DNA of 64,000 bases, from positions 1 through 64,000 of the forward strand of contig NZ_FNIV01000008.1 of the NCBI RefSeq assembly GCF_900104135.1. Direction: 5' to 3'. The stretch comes from Halomonas shengliensis (GTDB taxonomy: Bacteria; Pseudomonadota; Gammaproteobacteria; Pseudomonadales; Halomonadaceae). Position numbers and translations under genes: made by a program. The notes below the pieces were generated by a model. The model saw nothing but the letters and a program-made list of their open reading frames with translations. It was not told the DNA's origin and did no database searches. Positions 50,726 to 62,764 of the stretch are shown here, in pieces; the first letter of the stretch is position 1, and every line of letters starts with the position of its first letter.

Positions 50726-53700
50726 TCGGCGCTTTCCACTGAGATCTGCGGCGCGGTCCAGGGGCCGCGCACGCGGTAATGAATTCGGGTCACGCTGTCG
50801 ATGGCGTCGCCGAACAGGCGATCGGCGATGAACAGGGCCCCCCCCACCACCGGGGCACCGGCGATCACCGCGGCCAGCGGCAGGTTGCGGCTGATGGGTA
50901 CCGTGACCCCCAGGCCCATGTCGAGTTCCCGCCGCGCCAGGTCGACGCTGCCATCCAGGGTGAAGCGGGTGGCGGGCCCCTCGACTTCCACCGGCCCGCG
51001 GGTCTCCAGGGTGCCACCATACAGGGTCGCCGCGCCGCTGACACGGTCGAAGGCGGTGCCCTGGCCGGTCACGTCGGAGAAGTCCAGGCGCAGCCGGCGT
51101 ACCAGGTTGTCCAGGTTGAGCAGGCCGACCAGCCGTGCCGGGGCCGACTCCAGGTTGACGAAGCGCCCGTCGCGAAGCTGTGCCTCGACGCTGCCCCGGG
51201 AGCGCTCCAGGGCGAACTGCCAGGGCGTGCCGGGCCAGGCCAGCTGGCTCCTGACCCGGGTCTCGGCGCTGCGGATGGCGGGGGGCTGGCCGAGGCGCTC
51301 CAGCGCCGTGCCGAGGTCGCGACCGTCCAGGTCGAGCCGCGCCCGGGTCAGGCTGGCCTCGGGGCCGGCGGCCTCCCAGACCAGCTCGCCCCGGGCGCTG
51401 ACCTGGCCCAGGGTCAGCCCCAGCGGCACGATGCTGAGCCGCTCGGGGGTGGCCCGCCAGCGGGCGGTGAGGGGCCCCAGGCGCTGCCCCTGGCGGGTGA
51501 TCTCGGCGATGCGCAGCCGCCCGGCGGGCAGCGTCGCCACCCAGTCGGGCAGCGGCTCGGGGGCCGGCGGCGTGGCGACCTCGTCGAGCAGCGACCCGAC
51601 CCGGGCGGTGGCGGGCGTCAGGGGGTCCAGCGCCAGGCGGGTCAGGCCGATGTCCAGTGGCTCGGCCAGTCCCGGCCGGTAGTCGAGCTGGCCCGCCAGC
51701 AGGCTGCCCTCCAGCCCCAGGCGCCAGCCGCCACCGGCCTGGGGACGCGCCCGGGTCTGGAGCGAGCCCAGGCAGCGCTGCTCGTGGGAGAGACAGTCGC
51801 TCTCCAGACGCACCTCGCGTAGCGCCTGGGTACGGGTCCCGCCGCCGCCGACCTGGCCGCCGAGGGCGGCGGCCCACTCGGCCGGGGCCAGGCGAGGCAG
51901 GTAGGCATCCAGCCACCAGCCCTCGCCGGCCGGCCAGTCGCCGCCGGCCGGGCGCCCCAGCCACACCTGGCCCTGCCCCGAGGTGCCATCGAGCCGCCGC
52001 CAGCGCAGTGCCAGCGCCTCGCCCAGCCGCCCCTCCAGCCGGCCCCGGGTCAGGTCCATGTCGAGTCGCAGGGGGCGAACCTCACCGGCCGCCTTGCCCA
52101 GGGGCGACGGCAGGTCGATGGCAAGGCCGGTGAGGTCGCTGGCAAGGCCCAGGCTGACGCTCGCCTCGGCGATCGCCAGGCGGCCCTGCCAGTCGACGGC
52201 CCCCGCGAGCGGCCCCGACAGCGAGGTGATATCGCCCAGCGCCAGCAGGGGGGCGATCTCGGCGCGTCCGGAAAGGTCGAGGCCGCCGGCGGCGGTGTCG
52301 ATCTCGGCACGCACCGGGCCACCCAGTGCCCGCCCCTCGAGGCGCCCCTCGAGGCCGCCCGCCGCGCCCTGCTGGCGCCAGGTCAAGGGCCCCTCGAGGT
52401 CACGGAAGGCGAGCCCCAGGGGGGCGTACTCGAGGCGCGGGAAGGCGGCCTGGGTGGTGACCGTGAGCGCGATGGCCTCCGGGTCGTCCAGGGGTAGCGC
52501 AAGGCTCAGGTCGCCCTCGGCGCGCCCCTCGGCCCACCAGTCGTCGAGTGCCTCCATGCCGGCCACCGGCATCGCCCGCAGGAAGTCGCGCAGGGCCTCG
52601 GCGTCGGCCGCGACGGCGCCCTCCACCTGAAGGCGCTCGTCGGCCAGGCGCACACGTCCCTCACCGGCCTGGACGCCGAGGCTCTCGGCCCGCGTCACCT
52701 CGGCGTCGAGCACGCCGTCGTCGAGGCGCAACCGCCCCTCGACACCGTCGAGGGCCGGCCAGCCCGGGGCGATGGGCAACCGGCCATCGCGGATCGCCAG
52801 GTCGAGTCCGAAGCTCGGCGCCAGGCGCTCGCCACTGCCGCCGGAGAGCGGCACGTGCAGGCGCAGCGAGCCCTCGGGGACCCGGCCGGCCACGCCCTCG
52901 GCGAGCCAGGCGCGCAGCTCGTCGCCGAGGATCTTGACCGGCAGCCACTCGACCAGCGGCGTCGCCACGGCGTCCACCTCTTCCAGGGCCAGGGTCAGGC
53001 CGAAGCCGCCCCGGGCACCGCGCCCGGTGGAGAGGCCGAAGCCGCCGCGCACCGTGGCGCCGTTCCAGACCACCTCGAGATCGCGGCCGCTGACCATGCT
53101 GCGCGGGCCATCGTAGGACCAGTGCACCTCCCCCGAGGCGCGCTCGAGGGCCATGGGGCCGGCGAAGACCTCGGGAAAATGCAGCGTGGCGGCGTCGTCG
53201 CCGACGAAGCGCACCCGGCCGTTGCCGCCGCGCGCCTCCACCCACATGTCCAGGGGACCACCTCCCGGGGCCTGCTGCCAGGGGGATACCGCCACGCCGC
53301 GCAGCGCGGCCCGGGCCTCCCACTCGCCGTCGCGCCGCCCCAGCGCGAAGCCCATCACCCGCCCGCGCGGGTCGAGGCTCTCCACGGCCCGGCCCAGCGC
53401 CTCGGGCAACGGCACCCGGTCCCGCCAGGCGGCCAGGGAACCGAGGTCGAAGGCGCCGGTGGTCAGCCACCAGCCGGCATCGTCGCCGCGCAGGTGCCAG
53501 CGATAGGGCAGCGCCGGCCCCCAGCGTCCCGCCAGGTCGTCCGGCTCGCTGGCGTCGCGGCTCTCGGCGTCGCCCTCGAGCCACGCCTCCCAGCCTGTCT
53601 CGCGGCGCAGCCACTGGCCACGGGCGGTGACGCTCTCCAGGGCCAGCTCATGGCGCTCGCCGGCCGAGTCGGCATGGCTCACCGCCAGGCGCTCGACGTC

Positions 53701-54546
53701 CAGCGCCAGGCGCACGTCCTCCAGGGCGGCGCGATGCCAGCGCCCCCACAGCCGCGCCTCGCCGCTGGCCTCGTCGAGGCGCAGCGGCTGGTCGCGCCCC
53801 AGCACCGCGGCCAGCGCCACCAGGCTATCGAGGCGCATGTCGGCCTGCAGGGCGGCGTTGAAGTCGCCGAGCCCCCGGGGCCCCGGCAGCACCTCCAGGA
53901 CCACCTGCATGGCGATGTCACGGTCGCCGACCAGGCGCAGGGTGCCCTCGAGATGGGCGCGGCGGGCATCCCCGGTCATCAGCAGCCGCGGCGCCTCGAA
54001 GGCCACCTCCCGGTCGCGGCCGTGGAGTACCACCCGCACCTCCTCGGCCCAGGCGCGCTGGCGCAGCAGCACGCCGACCCAGAAGTCGAGCCGCTCCAGG
54101 TCGAAGGGCTCGTCGGGCTGCAGCACGGGCGGCAGATCGGCGGGTGGGGGCCAGTGCCAGCCACCATCGGCGGCCTGGTAGAGGTGCAGGGTCAGCCCCT
54201 CGAGGCGGGCGTCCTCCACCACCGGCAACCCCTCGCGCAGGCTTCGCCAGGTGTCCAGGCGCAGGTGGCCGGCCTCGACCTCGAGCAACGGCCGGTCCCC
54301 GGCGCGGGTGCGCAGGTCGAGCCCCTCCACGGCGAGGTGGGGGTCGAGGCGCGAGAGCCCCCCCTCCAGCCCGGCGAGGCTGACCTCGGCGCCGAAGCGC
54401 GCCGAGAGCAGCGCCTCGAGCCGCGGCGTCAGCCCATCCACCATGCCCAGCGCCAGGCGCGCCGCCAGCGTCAGCAGCGCCAGCGCCGCCAGCAGCAGGG
54501 CCAGCAGGGTCAGGGTCCAGCGGATCAGCGGGCGAAGCGCGGCCAT
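50722..54546 (-). CDS. yhdP: AsmA-like protein YhdP (DUF3971)
   Basis: YhdP is a very long AsmA-like protein that spans the periplasm and takes part in phospholipid delivery to the outer membrane. The 1274-residue product has one N-terminal membrane helix ([20 protein letters not shown]) and then repeated beta-strand rich segments. The C-terminal DUF3971/AsmA region includes [20 protein letters not shown] near 1135 and [16 protein letters not shown] near 1235. It lies four bases after rng, in the order known from E. coli. Confidence 0.93.
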   Translation of the reverse strand: MAALRPLIRWTLTLLALLLAALALLTLAARLALGMVDGLTPRLEALLSARFGAEVSLAGLEGGLSRLDPHLAVEGLDLRTRAGDRPLLEVEAGHLRLDTWRSLREGLPVVEDARLEGLTLHLYQAADGGWHWPPPADLPPVLQPDEPFDLERLDFWVGVLLRQRAWAEEVRVVLHGRDREVAFEAPRLLMTGDARRAHLEGTLRLVGDRDIAMQVVLEVLPGPRGLGDFNAALQADMRLDSLVALAAVLGRDQPLRLDEASGEARLWGRWHRAALEDVRLALDVERLAVSHADSAGERHELALESVTARGQWLRRETGWEAWLEGDAESRDASEPDDLAGRWGPALPYRWHLRGDDAGWWLTTGAFDLGSLAAWRDRVPLPEALGRAVESLDPRGRVMGFALGRRDGEWEARAALRGVAVSPWQQAPGGGPLDMWVEARGGNGRVRFVGDDAATLHFPEVFAGPMALERASGEVHWSYDGPRSMVSGRDLEVVWNGATVRGGFGLSTGRGARGGFGLTLALEEVDAVATPLVEWLPVKILGDELRAWLAEGVAGRVPEGSLRLHVPLSGGSGERLAPSFGLDLAIRDGRLPIAPGWPALDGVEGRLRLDDGVLDAEVTRAESLGVQAGEGRVRLADERLQVEGAVAADAEALRDFLRAMPVAGMEALDDWWAEGRAEGDLSLALPLDDPEAIALTVTTQAAFPRLEYAPLGLAFRDLEGPLTWRQQGAAGGLEGRLEGRALGGPVRAEIDTAAGGLDLSGRAEIAPLLALGDITSLSGPLAGAVDWQGRLAIAEASVSLGLASDLTGLAIDLPSPLGKAAGEVRPLRLDMDLTRGRLEGRLGEALALRWRRLDGTSGQGQVWLGRPAGGDWPAGEGWWLDAYLPRLAPAEWAAALGGQVGGGGTRTQALREVRLESDCLSHEQRCLGSLQTRARPQAGGGWRLGLEGSLLAGQLDYRPGLAEPLDIGLTRLALDPLTPATARVGSLLDEVATPPAPEPLPDWVATLPAGRLRIAEITRQGQRLGPLTARWRATPERLSIVPLGLTLGQVSARGELVWEAAGPEASLTRARLDLDGRDLGTALERLGQPPAIRSAETRVRSQLAWPGTPWQFALERSRGSVEAQLRDGRFVNLESAPARLVGLLNLDNLVRRLRLDFSDVTGQGTAFDRVSGAATLYGGTLETRGPVEVEGPATRFTLDGSVDLARRELDMGLGVTVPISRNLPLAAVIAGAPVVGGALFIADRLFGDAIDSVTRIHYRVRGPWTAPQISVESAE

Positions 54547-54550
54547 GGGC

Positions 54551-56014
54551 TCACATCAGCACGATGTCGTACTGCTCCTGGGAGTAGTGGGTCTCGACCT
54601 GGAAGCGGATCGGCTTGCCGATGAACTCCTCCAGGTCGGCCACCGCCGCCGACTCCTCGTCGAGCAGGCGGTCCACCACCGCCTGGGCGGCCAGCACCAT
54701 GTAGGTCTCGGCGCTGTAGGCGCGCTCCTCGCGCAGGATCTCGCGGAAGATCTCGTAGCAGACGGTCTCGGGGGTCTTGAGGGTGCCACGCCCCGCGCAG
54801 GTGGGGCACGCCTCGCAGAGGGTCTGCTCGAGGCTCTCCCGGGTACGCTTGCGGGTCAGCTGCACCAGGCCCAGCTCGGTGACCCCGGTACACTTGGTCT
54901 TGGCGTGGTCGCGCTCCAGCGACTTCTCGAGCATGCGCAGCACCTGGCGCTGGTGCTCGGTGTCCTCCATGTCGATGAAGTCGATGATGATGATGCCGCC
55001 GAGGTTGCGCAGGCGCAGCTGGCGGGCGATGGCGGTGGCGGCCTCGAGGTTGGTCTTGAAGATGGTCTCCTCGAGATTGCGGTGCCCCACGTAGCCGCCG
55101 GTGTTGACGTCGATGGTGGTCATCGCCTCGGTGGGGTCGATCACCAGGTAGCCGCCGGACTTGAGCTGCACCTTGCGCCCCAGCGCCTTGTGGATCTCGT
55201 CCTCGACGCTGTAGAGGTCAAAGATCGGCCGCTCGCCGGCGTAGTGCTCGATGCGCTCCACGGCGTCGGGCATGAACTCCTCGGCGAACTCGATCAGCTT
55301 GACGTAGTTCTCCCGGGAGTCGATGCGCACCTTCTCGATCTCGTGGCGCATCACGTCGCGCAGGATGCGCATGAACAGCGGCAGGTCGTCGTAGATGACG
55401 CTGGGCGCCGGCGCGGTAACCTTGCGCTCGCTCACCTTGCGCCACAGCCGCAGCAGGAAGTGCATGTCGGCGGCGAGCTCCTCGACCCCCACCCCCTCGG
55501 CGGCGGTGCGCACGATGAAGCCGCCGGTCACCTCCAGGGTCTGCTGGGTCTGGGCCTCCTCGATCAGGGCCCGCAGCCGCTCGCGCTCGCGCTCGTCCTC
55601 GATGCGCTGGGAGACGCCGTGGTGGGGGGCATCGGGCATGTAGACCAGGTAGCGCGATGGCACCGAGAGGTGGGTGGTGAGCCGCGCTCCCTTGGAGCCG
55701 ATGGGGTCCTTGGTGACCTGCACCACCAGCGCCTGGCCCTCGTGGAGCAGGTGGCCGATGGAGAGCTGCTCCTCGGCCGGGGTGCCGGGGGGCATCACCT
55801 CGTGGGCGTGGATGAAGGCGGCCCGGTCGAGGCCAATGTCCACGAAGGCCGCCTGCATGCCGGGCAGCACCCGCACCACGCGCCCCTTGTAGATGTTGCC
55901 GACGATGCCGCGCCGCCGGCTGCGCTCGATGAAGGCCTCCTGCAGCACGCCATTCTCCACCACGGCGACACGGGTCTCCATCGGCGTCAGGTTGATCAGT
56001 ACTTCGCCGCTCAT
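54551..56014 (-). CDS. rng: Ribonuclease G
   Basis: RNase G is an endonuclease of the RNase E family that matures the 5' end of 16S rRNA and degrades some mRNAs. The 487-residue product has an S1 domain (GNIYKGRVVRVLPGMQAAFV near 39-58), the DNase I-like catalytic core with DVNTGGYVG near 302 and IIDFIDMED near 345, and the zinc link CEACPTCAGRG near 403. It lacks the long C-terminal scaffold of RNase E. AAGGA precedes the ATG. Confidence 0.96.
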   Translation of the reverse strand: MSGEVLINLTPMETRVAVVENGVLQEAFIERSRRRGIVGNIYKGRVVRVLPGMQAAFVDIGLDRAAFIHAHEVMPPGTPAEEQLSIGHLLHEGQALVVQVTKDPIGSKGARLTTHLSVPSRYLVYMPDAPHHGVSQRIEDERERERLRALIEEAQTQQTLEVTGGFIVRTAAEGVGVEELAADMHFLLRLWRKVSERKVTAPAPSVIYDDLPLFMRILRDVMRHEIEKVRIDSRENYVKLIEFAEEFMPDAVERIEHYAGERPIFDLYSVEDEIHKALGRKVQLKSGGYLVIDPTEAMTTIDVNTGGYVGHRNLEETIFKTNLEAATAIARQLRLRNLGGIIIIDFIDMEDTEHQRQVLRMLEKSLERDHAKTKCTGVTELGLVQLTRKRTRESLEQTLCEACPTCAGRGTLKTPETVCYEIFREILREERAYSAETYMVLAAQAVVDRLLDEESAAVADLEEFIGKPIRFQVETHYSQEQYDIVLM

Positions 56015-56080
56015 GCGGAAATCCTTGTCCAGATTGCTTTGCGGCCATTATGACATAGAGCCCCGCGCCCCAGGCGTTGA

Positions 56081-56128
56081 GACGCGCCACGCGAGCCGCC
56101 GGCTCGCCGGCGGCCTGGCCGGCGCGTC
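56081..56128. other. Branched inverted repeat between maf and rng
   Basis: An outer pair GACGCGCC/GGCGCGTC (56081-56088 with 56121-56128) encloses a perfect 9-bp stem (56095-56103 with 56106-56114). No T tract follows on the minus strand. It could separate rng from the mre transcript or control rng expression. Confidence 0.4.
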
Positions 56129-56144
56129 ACCCGAGAAGAGGCCC

Positions 56145-56756
56145 TCAGGCGAGGGCGCCCTCCCACAGCGGCACGCCCTGGCGGCGCAGCAGCGCGGCGG
56201 TCTCGAAGAGCGGCAGCCCCACCACCGCCGAGTGGCTGCCGGCGATGCGCTCGACGAACACCGCGGCCAGCCCCTGGATGGCGTAGCCGCCGGCCTTGTC
56301 GGCGGGCTCGCCGCTCGCCCAGTAGGCGGCGATCTCGGCATCGGAGATCTCGCGCATCGCCACCCGGGTGGTCACGCAGGCATCGAGCAGCCCGGCGGGG
56401 CCGCTCACCGCCACCGCGGTGAGCACCCGGTGCTCACGGCCGGAGAGCGAACGCAGCATGGCGGCGGCATGCGCGGCATCCTCGGGCTTGCCGAGGATCT
56501 CGCCGTCGCGCACCACCGCGGTGTCGGAGCCCAGGGTCGGCAGCTCGCCATGCCCGGCCCCCGCCCGGGCCTTCTCCCGGGCCAGGCGGGTCACGTAGGC
56601 CTCGGCGGCCTCGCCGTGGCGCGGGGTCTCGTCGATGTCGACCGGGCGCACCGTCACCGGGACGCCGATGGAGGCGAGCAGCTCGCGACGCCTGGGCGAG
56701 GCGGAGGCGAGGCAGAGCACGGGCGAGGCAGTGGGCATGGGAGAGGCAGTGGGCAT
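56145..56756 (-). CDS. maf: Maf-type nucleoside triphosphate pyrophosphatase
   Basis: Maf proteins hydrolyse dTTP/UTP and modified nucleotides to monophosphates. The 203-residue product has [16 protein letters not shown] near 16-31, [18 protein letters not shown] near 76-93 and [19 protein letters not shown] near 152-170, which fits the YhdE-type (dTTP/UTP) subgroup by position next to mreD and rng. The N terminus [12 protein letters not shown] comes from an 18-bp tandem duplication, so two in-frame starts exist; the first has GGAG upstream. Confidence 0.94.
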   Translation of the reverse strand: MPTASPMPTASPVLCLASASPRRRELLASIGVPVTVRPVDIDETPRHGEAAEAYVTRLAREKARAGAGHGELPTLGSDTAVVRDGEILGKPEDAAHAAAMLRSLSGREHRVLTAVAVSGPAGLLDACVTTRVAMREISDAEIAAYWASGEPADKAGGYAIQGLAAVFVERIAGSHSAVVGLPLFETAALLRRQGVPLWEGALA

Positions 56757-56758
56757 GG
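56723..56758 (-). repeat. 18-bp tandem duplication at the maf start
   Basis: Two adjacent 18-bp units (56723-56740 and 56741-56758) match at 17 of 18 positions. Both include an ATG in the maf frame, adding six residues to the N terminus. Confidence 0.8.
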
Positions 56759-56768
56759 GAGGGCTCCG

Positions 56769-57263
56769 TCAGTCGCGGGCCAGGCGCCGCCCCAGCAGGT
56801 TGAACAGGGTGGCGAACCAGGGCCAGAGCAGCGCGCCGATCAGCGACGGCGTCAGGAAGGCGAGGTGGATGGAGAAGCTGCCCACCAGGGTGCGCAGCCA
56901 CTGGTCGGCGAGCTGCACGCTGCCCAGCAGCACCAGCACCATCAGCGCCTGCTGCACCAGCGAGTAGGCGCGGAAGCGGGGGTAGACCAGCGCGCAGAGG
57001 AAGGCCAGCAGCGACAGCAGCAGGGCGTTGTGGCCGAGTACGGCGCCCTCGATCAGGTCGAGTAGGAGCCCCAGCACGAAGCCGTGGAAGACCCCCACCC
57101 GATAGGGGGTCTTCATGCACCAGTAGACCAGCATCAATCCCAGCCAGTCGGGGCGCCAGAGCTGCCAGCCCTCGGCCAGGGGCATCACCTGCAGGCAGAG
57201 CGCCAGGAGCAGCGAGAGCCAGATCCAGGGCAGCGCCAGGTTGGCGGCGGAGGGGGGAGCCAT
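56769..57263 (-). CDS. mreD: Rod shape-determining protein MreD
   Basis: MreD is an inner-membrane part of the elongasome. The 164-residue product has five to six hydrophobic segments, with WRPDWLGLMLVYWCMKTPYR near 36-55 and GFVLGLLLDLIEGAVLGHNAL near 61-81, both typical of the family. It overlaps mreC by one base (TGATG) and is followed by maf. Confidence 0.95.
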   Translation of the reverse strand: MAPPSAANLALPWIWLSLLLALCLQVMPLAEGWQLWRPDWLGLMLVYWCMKTPYRVGVFHGFVLGLLLDLIEGAVLGHNALLLSLLAFLCALVYPRFRAYSLVQQALMVLVLLGSVQLADQWLRTLVGSFSIHLAFLTPSLIGALLWPWFATLFNLLGRRLARD

Positions 57264-58177
57264 CAGCGCGCCTCCTCGTCGTCGGCGCCCGCCACCGCCC
57301 GCGCGGCCTCGATGGCGACGGCGCTGAGCTCGCCCTCCCAGGCCTCGAGGGGGCGACGCTCGGGCGGGAAGAGCAGCAGGAAGTGGCGGGAGCGCTGCAG
57401 CTGCGCCACCGGCTCGGCGGTGACCCGGGCGAAGGGCTCGCCGGGGTCATGCACCACCTCGCCGACCCGCGCCACCGGGTAGCCCGGCGGGAAGCGCCCG
57501 GCCAGGCCCGAGGTGACCAGCAGGTCGCCCTGGCGGATGTCGGCGGTGTCGGGGACGTGCAGCACGTTAAGGCGGTCGTAGTGCCCGCCGCCCTGGAGGA
57601 TGAAGCGCAGGCCGTTGCGGTTGACACGCACCGGCAGCGCATGGCTGGCATCGGCCACCATCAGCACCCGGCTGGAGTAGGCCGACACCGAGGTGACCTG
57701 GCCCACCAGGCCGGCGGCGTCCATCACCGGCTGGCCCACGCGCACGCCGTCGCGCCGGCCGCGGTCCACCACCATCTGGTGGGCGAAGGGGTCGGGGTCC
57801 AGGGAGAGCAGCTCGGCGGTGATGAAGGGCACCTCCTGCTGGCGGGCGGCGGCGAGCAACTCGCGCAGGCGCACGTTCTCGGCGGTAAGGTCGGCCATGC
57901 GCTGCACGCGATGGGAGAGCGTGAGGATCTGCTCGCGCAGGCGCTGGTTCTCCTCCACCAGCGCCCGCTGGTCGGAGAGCGCCAGGGTGCTCCAGCTGAG
58001 CACGTCGCTGGGCAGGCTGACCACCCACTGGATGGGCGCCACCAGCGTGGAGAGCTGGGCACGCACCTCCTCCATCCGGGTCAGGCGCAGGTCGGCGACC
58101 ATCAAGCCCACCGCCAGCGCACCGCACACCAGCAGGCGGTAGACGGGCAGCGGTCCATGCGAGAACAGCGGCTTGAT
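57263..58177 (-). CDS. mreC: Rod shape-determining protein MreC (non-standard start)
   Basis: MreC is a bitopic periplasmic scaffold of the elongasome that activates PBP2. The product has an N-terminal tail, one membrane helix, a coiled coil (LVEENQRLREQIL onward, about 70-95) and two beta domains with DGVRVGQPVMDAAGLVGQV and GDLLVTSGLAGRFPPGYPVA. The conserved N terminus KPLFSHGPLPVYRLL begins at an ATC codon (58177), seven bases after GGAGG. No ATG, GTG or TTG is near. The first standard codon is GTG at 58129, inside the membrane helix and without a ribosome-binding site. I therefore annotate 304 residues from ATC as a tentative start. Confidence 0.8.
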   Translation of the reverse strand: MKPLFSHGPLPVYRLLVCGALAVGLMVADLRLTRMEEVRAQLSTLVAPIQWVVSLPSDVLSWSTLALSDQRALVEENQRLREQILTLSHRVQRMADLTAENVRLRELLAAARQQEVPFITAELLSLDPDPFAHQMVVDRGRRDGVRVGQPVMDAAGLVGQVTSVSAYSSRVLMVADASHALPVRVNRNGLRFILQGGGHYDRLNVLHVPDTADIRQGDLLVTSGLAGRFPPGYPVARVGEVVHDPGEPFARVTAEPVAQLQRSRHFLLLFPPERRPLEAWEGELSAVAIEAARAVAGADDEEAR

Positions 58178-58193
58178 GACGCGTCCTCCCGGG

Positions 58194-59243
<1,050 letters not shown>

Positions 59244-59462
59244 CTAGTGCAGTCCGGGAACCCTGTGCGGAGGCAAACGGTATCACCGCACCCCACCCGC
59301 AGCAAGCGAAACGCCCGCGGCACGGGGCATCCTCGCCAGGCGAGGCAAGCCGCGGCGGGAGGCCTCGACGGCCGGCCGCGACGGCGCCACTGCCACTGCC
59401 CGAAAGGCGGCGATTGTGGTACCGTCTCGGGCCTGATTTTCTCCATCGAGGACACCCGACTC

Positions 59463-59750
59463 ATGGCGCTAGAACACGCTGACGTGCTCCGGGCCGCGCA
59501 CCTCGCCCGGCTCGGCCTCACCGACGACGAGGCCGCTCACTACCAGGCGGACCTCGGCCGCATCCTCGAGATGGTCGACCGCCTTCAGGCGCTGGACACC
59601 GAGGGCGTCGCCCCCCTGGCCCACCCGCTGGACACCACCCAGCGGCTGCGCGCCGACGAGGTCACCGAGAGCGACCAGCGCGACCGCTTCCAGCGCAGCG
59701 CCCCCGCGGTGGAGCAGGGCCTCTACCTGGTCCCGCGGGTGGTCGAGTAA
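59463..59750 (+). CDS. gatC: Asp/Glu-tRNA amidotransferase subunit C
   Basis: GatC stabilises the GatCAB complex, which turns misacylated Glu-tRNA(Gln) or Asp-tRNA(Asn) into the correct aminoacyl-tRNA. The 95-residue product has VLRAAHLARLGLTDDEAAHY near 8-27 and the C-terminal PLAHPLDTTQRLRADEV near 52-68. GAGGA precedes the ATG at long spacing. The 231-base gap from mreB (59232-59462) holds divergent promoter sequence; TACCGT at about 59419 preceded by TGTGG is a weak -10 candidate. Confidence 0.95.
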   Translation: MALEHADVLRAAHLARLGLTDDEAAHYQADLGRILEMVDRLQALDTEGVAPLAHPLDTTQRLRADEVTESDQRDRFQRSAPAVEQGLYLVPRVVE

Positions 59751-59798
59751 CCCTCGCCCCTCTTCCTGTCCCGGCAATGCCCACGGAGCCTCCGGCCC

Positions 59799-61259
59799 AT
59801 GCATGACAAGACACTGACCGAGCTCGCCGCCGGCCTCGCCGCCGGTGAGTTCACCAGCCGCGAGCTGACCGAGCACCTGCTCGCGCGCATCGAGCGCCTC
59901 GACGGCACCCTCAACAGCTTTATCACCGTCACCGCAGAGCAGGCCCTGGCCGCCGCCGACGCGGCCGACGCCGCCCGTGCCCGCGGCGAGGCAGGCGCCT
60001 TGACCGGCGTCCCGGTGGCGATCAAGGACCTCTTCTGCACCGAGGGGGTGCTGACCACCGCCGGCTCGAGGATGCTGGCCGACTTCGTCTCCCCCTACGA
60101 CGCCACCGTGGTGGAGCGACTCAAGGCCGCCGGCACGGTGAGCCTCGGCAAGCTCAACCTGGACGAGTTCGCCATGGGCTCCTCCAACGAGAACAGCGCC
60201 TTCGGCGCGGTGAAGAACCCCTGGGACAGCCGTGCCGTGCCGGGCGGCTCCTCCGGCGGCAGCGCCGCCGCCGTGGCCGCGGGCCTGGCCCCGGCGGCCA
60301 TGGGCACCGACACCGGCGGCTCGATCCGCCAGCCGGCGGCCTTCTGCGGCATCACCGGCCTCAAGCCGACCTACGGCCGGGTCTCGCGCTGGGGGATCAT
60401 CGCCTACGCCTCGAGTCTCGACCAGGCCGGCCCCATGGCACGCTCGGCCGCCGACTGCGCCCTGCTGATGAACGCCATCGCCGGCCACGACCACCGGGAC
60501 TCCACCAGCGTGGCCCGCGGCGTGCCGGACTACACCGAGGAGCTCGCCGCCCCCCTCGCCGGCCTCAAGATCGGCCTGCCCAGGGAGTACTTCGGCGACG
60601 GCCTCGCCCCCGAGGTGGAGGCCGCGGTGCGCGAGGCGGTCAAGGTCTACGAGTCGCTGGGCGCCACGGTACGCGAGGTGAGCCTGCCCCACACCCACTA
60701 CGCCATCCCGGCCTACTACGTGATCGCCCCGGCGGAGGCCTCGTCGAACCTGTCGCGCTATGACGGCGTGCGCTTCGGCCACCGCTGCAAGAATCCCTCG
60801 GACCTGATCGACCTCTACAAGCGCTCCCGCGCCGAAGGCTTCGGCGAGGAGGTCAAGCGGCGCATCCTGATCGGCACCCACACCCTCTCCGAGGGCTTCT
60901 TCGACGCCTACTACAAGAAGGCGCAGCAGGTGCGCCGGCTGATCCGCCAGGACTTCCTCGACGCCTTCGAGGAGGTGGACGTGCTGATGGGCCCGGCCTC
61001 CCCTACCCCGGCCTTCGACCTGGGCGCCAACAAGGACCCGGTGGCCATGTACCTGCAGGACATCTACACCATCGCCGTGAACCTGGCCGGCATCCCCGGC
61101 ATCAGCGTGCCGGCGGGCTTCGCCGGCGGCCGCCCGGTAGGCCTGCAGATACTCGGCACCCACTTCGCCGAGCCGCGCCTGCTCAACGTCGCCCACCAGT
61201 TCCAGCAGGCCACCGACTGGCACCTGCGCCGCCCCGAGCTTGCCGAGGAGACCGCCTGA
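59799..61259 (+). CDS. gatA: Asp/Glu-tRNA amidotransferase subunit A
   Basis: GatA is the glutaminase subunit that supplies ammonia to GatB. The 486-residue amidase-signature protein has the Ser-cisSer-Lys triad: Lys in [12 protein letters not shown] near 77, the signature [20 protein letters not shown] near 149-168, and the serine of [16 protein letters not shown] near 172-181. The [13 protein letters not shown] motif follows. It overlaps gatB by one base (TGATG). Confidence 0.97.
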   Translation: MHDKTLTELAAGLAAGEFTSRELTEHLLARIERLDGTLNSFITVTAEQALAAADAADAARARGEAGALTGVPVAIKDLFCTEGVLTTAGSRMLADFVSPYDATVVERLKAAGTVSLGKLNLDEFAMGSSNENSAFGAVKNPWDSRAVPGGSSGGSAAAVAAGLAPAAMGTDTGGSIRQPAAFCGITGLKPTYGRVSRWGIIAYASSLDQAGPMARSAADCALLMNAIAGHDHRDSTSVARGVPDYTEELAAPLAGLKIGLPREYFGDGLAPEVEAAVREAVKVYESLGATVREVSLPHTHYAIPAYYVIAPAEASSNLSRYDGVRFGHRCKNPSDLIDLYKRSRAEGFGEEVKRRILIGTHTLSEGFFDAYYKKAQQVRRLIRQDFLDAFEEVDVLMGPASPTPAFDLGANKDPVAMYLQDIYTIAVNLAGIPGISVPAGFAGGRPVGLQILGTHFAEPRLLNVAHQFQQATDWHLRRPELAEETA

Positions 61260-62728
61260 TGCAATGGGAAACCGTGATCGGGCTGGAGGTGCACGTCCAG
61301 CTCGCCACCCGCTCCAAGATCTTCTCCGGCGCCTCCACCGCCTTCGGCGCCGAGCCCAACACCCAGGCCTGCGCCGTGGACCTGGGCCTGCCCGGCGTGC
61401 TGCCGGTGCTCAACGAGCAGGCGGTGGCCATGGCCGTGCAGTTCGGCCTGGCGATCCACGCCGAGATCCCCGAGGTCTCGGTGTTCGACCGCAAGAACTA
61501 CTTCTACCCGGACCTCCCCAAGGGCTACCAGACCAGCCAGATGTACCACCCCATCGTCGGCCCCGGCGAGGTGGAGATCACCCTGGAGGACGGCAGCACC
61601 CGGACCATCCGCGTGCACCATGCCCACCTCGAGGAGGACGCCGGCAAGTCGCTGCACGAATCCTTTTCTGACGGCATGGGCCACGCCATGACCGGCATCG
61701 ACCTCAACCGTGCTGGCACCCCGCTGCTGGAGATCGTCTCCGAGCCGGACATGCGCTCGGCCAAGGAGGCGGCCGCCTACCTCAAGGCGATCCACTCCAT
61801 CGTGACCTACCTGGGGATCTCGGACGGCAACATGGCCGAGGGCTCGATGCGCTGCGACGTCAACGTCTCGGTGCGCCCCAGGGGCCAGGAGACCTTCGGC
61901 ACCCGCGCCGAGATCAAGAACGTCAACTCCTTCCGCTTCGTGGAGCGCGCCATCGAGTTCGAGGTGGAGCGCCAGATCGAGCTGATCGAGGATGGCGGCG
62001 AGGTGGTCCAGGAGACCCGCCTCTATGATCCCGAGCGCGACGAGACCCGCAGCATGCGCACCAAGGAGGAGGCCAACGACTACCGTTACTTCCCCTGCCC
62101 CGACCTGTTGCCGGTGGTGCTCGACGGCGCCTACGTCGACCACCTGCGCGAGACCCTGCCGGAGCTGCCCGCCGACAAGCGCGCCCGCTTCCAGGACGGG
62201 CTCGGCCTCTCCGCCTATGACGCCGGGGTGCTCTCGGCGAGCCGCGAGATGGCCGAGTACTTCGAGGCGGTCAAGGACGCCTGCGGCGACGCCAAGCAGG
62301 CCGCCAACTGGGTGCAGGGCGAGCTCTCGGGGGCGCTCAACCGCGAGGGGCTGGCCATCGGCGACAGCCCGGTCAGCGCACGCCAGCTCGGCGAGCTGAT
62401 CACCCGGGTGATGGACGACACCATCAACGGCAAGGCCGCCAAGCAGGTCTTCCAGGCGCTGTGGAACGGCCAGGGCGAGAGCGCCGACGCGGTGATCGAG
62501 GCCAAGGGGCTCAAGCAGGTCACCGACACCGCCGCCATCGAGGCGATGATCGACCAGGTGATTGCGGACAGCCCCGCCCAGGTGGCCCAGTACCGCGACG
62601 CCGAGCCCGACAAGCGCGGCAAGATGATCGGCTACTTCGTCGGTCAGGTGATGAAGGCCTCCCGCGGCACCGCCAACCCGCAGCAGGTCAACGCGCTTCT
62701 CAAGGAGAAGCTGGACGCCCTGTGCTGA
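61259..62728 (+). CDS. gatB: Asp/Glu-tRNA amidotransferase subunit B
   Basis: GatB phosphorylates and amidates the misacylated tRNA. The 489-residue product has [20 protein letters not shown] at its N terminus, [20 protein letters not shown] near 155-174, [18 protein letters not shown] near 217-234 and the C-terminal YqeY-like tail domain ending [19 protein letters not shown]. The presence of GatCAB implies indirect charging of at least one amide tRNA. Confidence 0.97.
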   Translation: MQWETVIGLEVHVQLATRSKIFSGASTAFGAEPNTQACAVDLGLPGVLPVLNEQAVAMAVQFGLAIHAEIPEVSVFDRKNYFYPDLPKGYQTSQMYHPIVGPGEVEITLEDGSTRTIRVHHAHLEEDAGKSLHESFSDGMGHAMTGIDLNRAGTPLLEIVSEPDMRSAKEAAAYLKAIHSIVTYLGISDGNMAEGSMRCDVNVSVRPRGQETFGTRAEIKNVNSFRFVERAIEFEVERQIELIEDGGEVVQETRLYDPERDETRSMRTKEEANDYRYFPCPDLLPVVLDGAYVDHLRETLPELPADKRARFQDGLGLSAYDAGVLSASREMAEYFEAVKDACGDAKQAANWVQGELSGALNREGLAIGDSPVSARQLGELITRVMDDTINGKAAKQVFQALWNGQGESADAVIEAKGLKQVTDTAAIEAMIDQVIADSPAQVAQYRDAEPDKRGKMIGYFVGQVMKASRGTANPQQVNALLKEKLDALC

Positions 62729-62764
62729 GGCACGGGGCGAGGGATAGAGCCAAGGAGACGCGCC

